Shown: positions 59,725 to 64,000 of the stretch, piece by piece
How positions within the stretch are numbered: position 1 is the first letter of the stretch
Layout of the letters: each line of letters starts with the position of its first letter
Assembly: GCA_047610385.1 (NCBI GenBank)
Contig: JBLGAC010000003.1
Coordinates: 124,001-188,000 of the forward strand
DNA length: 64,000 nucleotides
Reading direction: 5' to 3'
Origin: JBOCEF01 sp047610385
GTDB lineage: Bacteria; Pseudomonadota; Alphaproteobacteria; Rhodobacterales; Rhodobacteraceae
Notes under the pieces: generated by a model
What the model was told of the DNA's origin: nothing
The model's input: the letters and a program-made list of their open reading frames with translations, nothing else
Database searches by the model: none
Translations under genes and position numbers: made by a program

Positions 59725-60479
59725 ACAATCAGGTCCGCCGCCGAATCGAGCCCCCCAATATTTCTGCGTTGCGACAAGACATGGCGGCGGCCTTCCGGCT
59801 TTGCCACCGCTTTGGATGGAGCGAGTCAGTTGGCAACCATTTTAGCGCCGCAGTTTCAGATGACGGCCGCCAGTTTATTTTAAATCCGCGCTGGCAACAT
59901 TTCGCCACGATCCGCGCAAGCGACTTGTTACTACTTGATGCCGATGACCCCAATGTCATGACACGCCCCAACCCTCCCGATGCGTCTGCATGGGCGATAC
60001 ATGGGGCAATGCACCGGTTGCTTCCAGAGGCGCGAGTGATACTGCATTGCCATTCGCCTTATGCCGTCGCGCTGTCCTGCCTGAAGGATCCAACCCTCTT
60101 GCCGCTCGACAATAACACCGCTCGGTTTTTTGGCCGTACGGGCTATGACTTCCATTTTGGCGGCATCGCTGACAGCGAAGACGAAGGTCAGCGTTTGGCA
60201 GAAGCTATCAAAGGTAAGTCAGTGCTGATCATGGGCAACCACGGCGTCAGCATTTCTGGTAAAACCGTGGCTGATGCTTTTGAGGATTTGTATTTCTTCG
60301 AAAAGGCCGCGAAAACTTTGATGTTGGCGCATTCAAGTGGAAAGCCTTTGGCGGTTTTATCGGATGAAGTGGCGCAGGAAGCGGCGAATGGCTGGGCTGC
60401 TTATAGTGGCATGGCTGGGCGTCATTTCGCGTATCTCAAGTCATTGTTGGATGCTGAGGACCCTACTTGGCGTGATTGA
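59721..60479 (+). CDS. Class II aldolase/adducin-family protein coupled to the dioxygenase
   Basis: A 252-residue protein of the class II aldolase fold. The zinc ligands are H109 and H111 (VILHCHSPYAVAL) and H174 (MGNHGVSIS); SVGNHFSAAV and FFGRTGYDFHFGG are typical of the proteobacterial aldolase/adducin group. The catalytic Glu position is again not Glu (PPDASAWAIH). Its ATG overlaps the dioxygenase stop (ATGA), so both proteins are made from one message and probably act on one substrate in sequence, hydroxylation followed by C-C cleavage or decarboxylation (inferred). It is related to the protein at 31180-31968. Confidence 0.88.
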   Translation: MNNQVRRRIEPPNISALRQDMAAAFRLCHRFGWSESVGNHFSAAVSDDGRQFILNPRWQHFATIRASDLLLLDADDPNVMTRPNPPDASAWAIHGAMHRLLPEARVILHCHSPYAVALSCLKDPTLLPLDNNTARFFGRTGYDFHFGGIADSEDEGQRLAEAIKGKSVLIMGNHGVSISGKTVADAFEDLYFFEKAAKTLMLAHSSGKPLAVLSDEVAQEAANGWAAYSGMAGRHFAYLKSLLDAEDPTWRD

Positions 60480-61359
60480 AGATCACTCAGCTTCAAGTGA
60501 AATTCAGGTGGTACACTTTATAGGTCAATCAGAAAATTGGATATGAACTTAATAATTGTTTATAAATGATATCATCATAATCCAATTTTTAGGGTATTTG
60601 CTATAATTTTAGAAATACTTTTGTCAATTTGATACTATAATTATTGGCAGGGCAATTGCCATAACAGGCCTCCGCACTGCAAGATGAATTTTCGTAACAA
60701 TGATCCATTGATATGTGAGTGGTGTAAGGGAGTTAGGTTACTGTTTCTGGGCTAAAAATTCCACATAGCACAGCGCTGACCAATGTCCGCATCAGCCAGA
60801 TAGCTGTTATTTGAGCTGTTGCTCAGTTCTTCCGCGTGTCGGAGGGTCATGCGCAGTGCAACGAACGGCTGCGGCGCGCCCGGTGCGGTCATTGTGTGCG
60901 CCATGGAAAGTTGGGCCTGTCCCGGTTTGGCTCCATTAAACCTGCAGCCGCTCAGATCCGGTGTATCAGCTTCAAGTTATTATCCAAAGTTGGGCGCGAC
61001 CGGCAACAAACGATGCCGATACTGATCACAAGTGCGATATATCCAATTTTTGCAATAAAAATATTAAATTTAATTAATTTTCTAATAATTTGATCATATC
61101 ATAAATAACGTCTGTTATTAATGGAGGGGCTTTCCATTCTGGCATTCAATATAATAAATTATATTGATTATTTAAAATATTTTGCAAAATAATAATCTAA
61201 TGCCATAATTTTTTGCCAGCTTTATCAGTGGCTTTTCACCCTTGATCACGACAGCAGCCACCTTCGCCTTGAATGCCGAACTGTGGTACTAACGTGTTCG
61301 CCTCATCGCTCGTGGCAATCATGCTGCCGCGGCGCGGTAAATTCATGGAGCTTGGTTGT
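60480..61359. other. AT-rich stretch without genes
   Basis: About 880 bases, very AT-rich at 60540-60680 and 61020-61220, unlike the rest of the window. A GC-rich island at 60830-60970 carries short open frames without recognisable domains. No tRNA, rRNA or repeat array is seen. It looks like foreign or decaying intergenic DNA between the dioxygenase operon and the adhesin remnant. Confidence 0.5.
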
Positions 61360-63642
61360 TCAGATGTCGCGAACCACCTCTTTATGTCGGCGGCAGCCTG
61401 GAACTTTCATCCCGTCCTGATCGCCGGTTTTCTTCACCGCAAGATCGAACTCCGTTGCAGTCACGTTGCTGACCCGCGCCACGGCGGCGCCGACCTCAGG
61501 GCCGCGATCATAATCGGGTTCACAAAGCCTGCCCCAAAGCTGATCGTGGTCGCTTCGCTGGTGACCGAGGCGAAGCCGGTTGTCGCCATGCGCGTCGCTT
61601 GGGACGTCTCGAATTCCTGCGTGTGGATTGTGCCAGCGACGCAGAGCCCTGTGGTGCCGACTGATCCGCGGGCTGGCCGTGTCGGTTCGGTTGTGGGATG
61701 CCAGCGACGCGACCACAAAAGGCGGCACCGAACGCGACATCGGTCAGATTGCCGTTGATTTTGCTGGCTGAGGACCTGGCCTGCCAATCCATTTCCGAAA
61801 GGCTGCCTGAGCCTTGTTCAATCGCGAACCAGCCAACACCCTCAGACGCATGATAGCGGTTGTCGGCCGGTTCTTTTTGCATGGTCAGCTGGAAGCTGTT
61901 TGCATCCGGGGTGCGTCGGCACGAGATGGTGAAATCGATCCTGGCATGGGTCTGAACCTGACAAAAGATCGACGGCGCGGCGGCGAAATCGTTGGCGAAG
62001 GTGACATCCTCAAAATCATTGACGAAAATTTATTGGTGCTTATCTCTCCGACTTGGATGATCATGCCGTCTTCAAGCGTGTGCATGCCTTTTTCCAGCAC
62101 CAGAAGGGTGAAAGTTGCAGCGGCATGGTCGGTGATGTTGGGGATCTGCAGGCCAGTTGCGGGGTCGTTAGCCCTCTTGGGTTCCTGCAGCATGATCTCA
62201 GCACCGGGTCCGGATACGTTGTGGAACCGGGTCGCGGGGGCGTTGGCCTCAATCAGGCTGGGCACCAGCGCGAACACCGCTGGGTCGATATCGTCGTTGG
62301 CAAGGGTCAGCGTCTGCCGCGACGTGCCCGCGGTCAGCTGCGCAACCTCGCCGATGGCACGCAGGGCAGGCACCGCGGTGATCGCGACGCTCGGGTCCAC
62401 TTGGGCGATGGCGAACAGGGCCGTGTCGGCGCCCCGGGCGGAGCTTTGCAGCGCCCCACCTGACACGGTGTAGGTGAAGCTGTTGGCGCCGTTTTCGCCC
62501 TCGGCTAACACATCGAACGCGCCGTTCGGATCGTGGTCATCGCTGCCATCTGGGCCCAGCGTCAGCAGCGCGCCCGACGCTTCTGCGCCGCCATTCACCG
62601 CCACAACACTCAGCGCATCGCCGTCGGCATCCGCATCCGCGCCCGCGTCGTTGTCGGCCAGCCCCGAGCAGGAGATGGCAGTGTCCTCGTCTGTGGCCAG
62701 CGCGTTGCCTTGTGCGATGGGCGCGTTATTCTGAGGCGTCACAGTGACGGATATCATTTGGCCGCGCACAGGCGTGTTTTCATAGCTGCGCAGCTTGCCG
62801 TCAGACCCGCCAACCACCAGGCCAAGGTTGTCGTCGCCATCAAGGTCCACCAAGCTGGACGCGCCGCTGGTGCCCACATTGATGCCTGCGACCGTGGTCG
62901 CCGTGCGCGTCAGACGGATCAGATCCTCTCCGCTCGCGTCGGTGATTTTGATGGCCAGATCGCGGCTTTGGGTCGGCGCGTCGCTGCTGTTGACATAGGT
63001 CAGCGATTGGATCAGCGCCGCCGCAATCGCTGCGGTGTTGAAGGTCAGATCCGCGCCCGCATCCCCGCCCACCAGCGCGGCAATGGTGACACCGCCAAAG
63101 CTGACGACTGCGCCAGCAACCCCTATCTGATCAGCGCCCGCGCCGATGCTCAGCGCTGAGACCGTGTCTTCAGCCGGCGCGCCCCTGACCGTCAGATTGC
63201 TGCCATCAAAACTGCTAGTGGGACCGTTTAAGAAAGCGACATCCGCACCCAACAATTGCGGCGCGGCGTTGATGGTGTCCTCGTCAAAGCTGATGATTAT
63301 CGCTTGGCGCAGCGTCAGGTCCTCAAGGCTGAAGAGCGTGCCGTCATCCGTGCCCACCGCCAGATCAAGATCGTCGTCACCGTCCAGGTCCACAAAGTTG
63401 GGGGTGCTGCGGCGCCCCATATCGATGGATTTCTACGGGTTGTCCGCGCCGGTCGGGGCATCAAAGGGCATCACCGTGCGGGCGTTCAGCAACGCGACCG
63501 TGCCGTCAGCCAACAGGCTGGTGGCCATCAGATACCCGCCACCGAAGCCATTGTCCGGATCGGTGATGCCGATTTTGGCATCATGCAATTGTGGCGTTGC
63601 ATTGACGGCGTTCTCGGCAAAGCTGGGCCGTGTGGACAAAGG
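61360..63642 (-). pseudogene. Large adhesin-like repeat protein, multiply frameshifted
   Basis: On the minus strand the reading begins near 63642 and runs down to a stop at 61360. It shows FG-GAP/VCBS-type repeats (DLDGDDDLDLAVGTDDGTLF, DLDGDDNLGLVVGGSDGKL), cadherin-like Asp/Ala segments (ADADADGDALSVVAVNGG), and below 62040 a beta-rich module with EGVGWFAIEQGSG and ISFGAGFVNP. It is broken: an in-frame TAG at 63433-63435, a frameshift near 62010 (reading resumes as DFEDVTFANDFAAAPSIF), and further shifts near 61715, 61650 and 61500. The longest intact frame is 61885-63420 (511 codons). The 5' end is cut by a transposase fragment. The ancestor was probably a secreted calcium-binding surface protein. 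Confidence 0.8.
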
Positions 63643-63695
63643 GGATTTCCATAGCGCTACCGCCTTGATTCAAGGTCAAAAATTGGAAGCCATCC

Positions 63696-63974
63696 TTGAC
63701 CCGAGATCTGATTGACGACGCTGCATGGGCGCTGATTGCGCCGCTCCTGCCGCCTGAGCGGCGGCGCGCCTTTCTGTGCTCGATCGACAACCGCTGGGTG
63801 CTTGAAGGCATCCTGTGGATCGCCCGGGCCGGATCTCCCTGGCGCGACTTGCCCGAGCGTTTCAGCAAATGGAGCACGGGTAGGGCGCAGGTTCGCACGA
63901 TGGCGGGGTCGTTGAGGAGATCATGGCGGCACGGCTGCACGCGGCACCGGGGTCAGAAACATGGTTTTTTTTGA
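63696..63974 (+). pseudogene. Truncated IS5-family transposase
   Basis: The first 62 codons match the N-terminus of IS5-type transposases: LIDDAAWALIAPLLPPERRR, DNRWVLEGILWIARAGSPWR and DLPERFSKWSTG. After about 63888 the frame continues for 30 codons without similarity, lacking all the catalytic DDE parts. A TTG at 63696 is the likely start. The element lies at the 5' side of the adhesin remnant and probably interrupted it; its left end is near 63643, where the adhesin similarity stops. The window ends before a right end is seen. Confidence 0.7.
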
Positions 63975-64000
63975 ATGCTTTAGGCCGATCCCATGGCGGG

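Overview
The window is a high-GC alphaproteobacterial chromosome segment, almost certainly from a member of the Rhodobacterales (Rhodobacteraceae/Roseobacteraceae). Four things point there: the gene order murB-ddlB-ftsQ-ftsA-ftsZ-lpxC-bamD-recN, the order mutY-dciA-dsbA-smc, the rnhB-ccrM pair (CcrM is the GANTC methyltransferase of alphaproteobacteria), and an RpoH sigma factor of the RpoH_II kind.

Layout. 0.2-12.8 kb: a decayed gene for a C-terminally anchored TLDc-like exported protein sits where murC would be expected. It is followed by the late division and cell-wall cluster, lipid A synthesis (lpxC), outer-membrane assembly (bamD) and recN. 12.9-13.9 kb: a defective IS5-type insertion sequence lies inside a 24-bp tandem repeat at the 3' end of a DUF1330 gene. 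14-34 kb: mixed metabolic genes, including an FAD-linked D-2-hydroxyacid dehydrogenase, a thioesterase, a CLC channel, aminopeptidase P, a double cold-shock protein, a DUF192 protein, tRNA-Pro(TGG), a GlxA-type regulator, class II DAHP synthase, serB, msrP, a PACE transporter, a candidate small RNA, a LysR regulator, a class II aldolase with an amidohydrolase, and ferredoxin-NADP reductase. 34-57 kb: mostly core functions, with rpoH, GST, truA, ycjX-ycjF, an adenosine-kinase-like sugar kinase with nth, ada, a DUF1127 protein, a LysR regulator, a radical SAM protein, rnhB, ccrM, two DUF805 proteins, mutY-dciA-dsbA-smc and an AlkX/YcaQ-like glycosylase. 57.5-64 kb: an accessory end with visibly lower GC. 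It holds a LysR regulator divergent from a two-gene operon (gamma-butyrobetaine-hydroxylase-like dioxygenase plus class II aldolase-like protein), then about 0.9 kb of AT-rich DNA without a gene, a multiply frameshifted adhesin-like pseudogene, and a truncated IS5-type transposase.

How the parts fit. The core genes cover peptidoglycan precursor synthesis, Z-ring assembly, lipid A, outer-membrane insertion, replication loading, chromosome condensation, DNA repair, cell-cycle methylation and stress transcription. Three GANTC sites lie just upstream of ccrM and one lies in the ftsZ leader, which suggests a methylation-linked cell-cycle circuit.

Most notable observations: (1) the low-GC dioxygenase-aldolase operon with its divergent LysR regulator, a candidate uncharacterised catabolic module; (2) a promoter-hairpin-CCUCCC-terminator arrangement at about 29.0 kb that looks like a small RNA; (3) short tandem duplications that repeatedly span or abut gene ends (rpoH, DUF1330, ftsQ, and the 83-codon ORF before alkX); (4) a GlxA-type regulator whose repeat-built acidic tail is encoded antisense to the 3' end of tRNA-Pro. 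Everything was read by eye; no database search was run.
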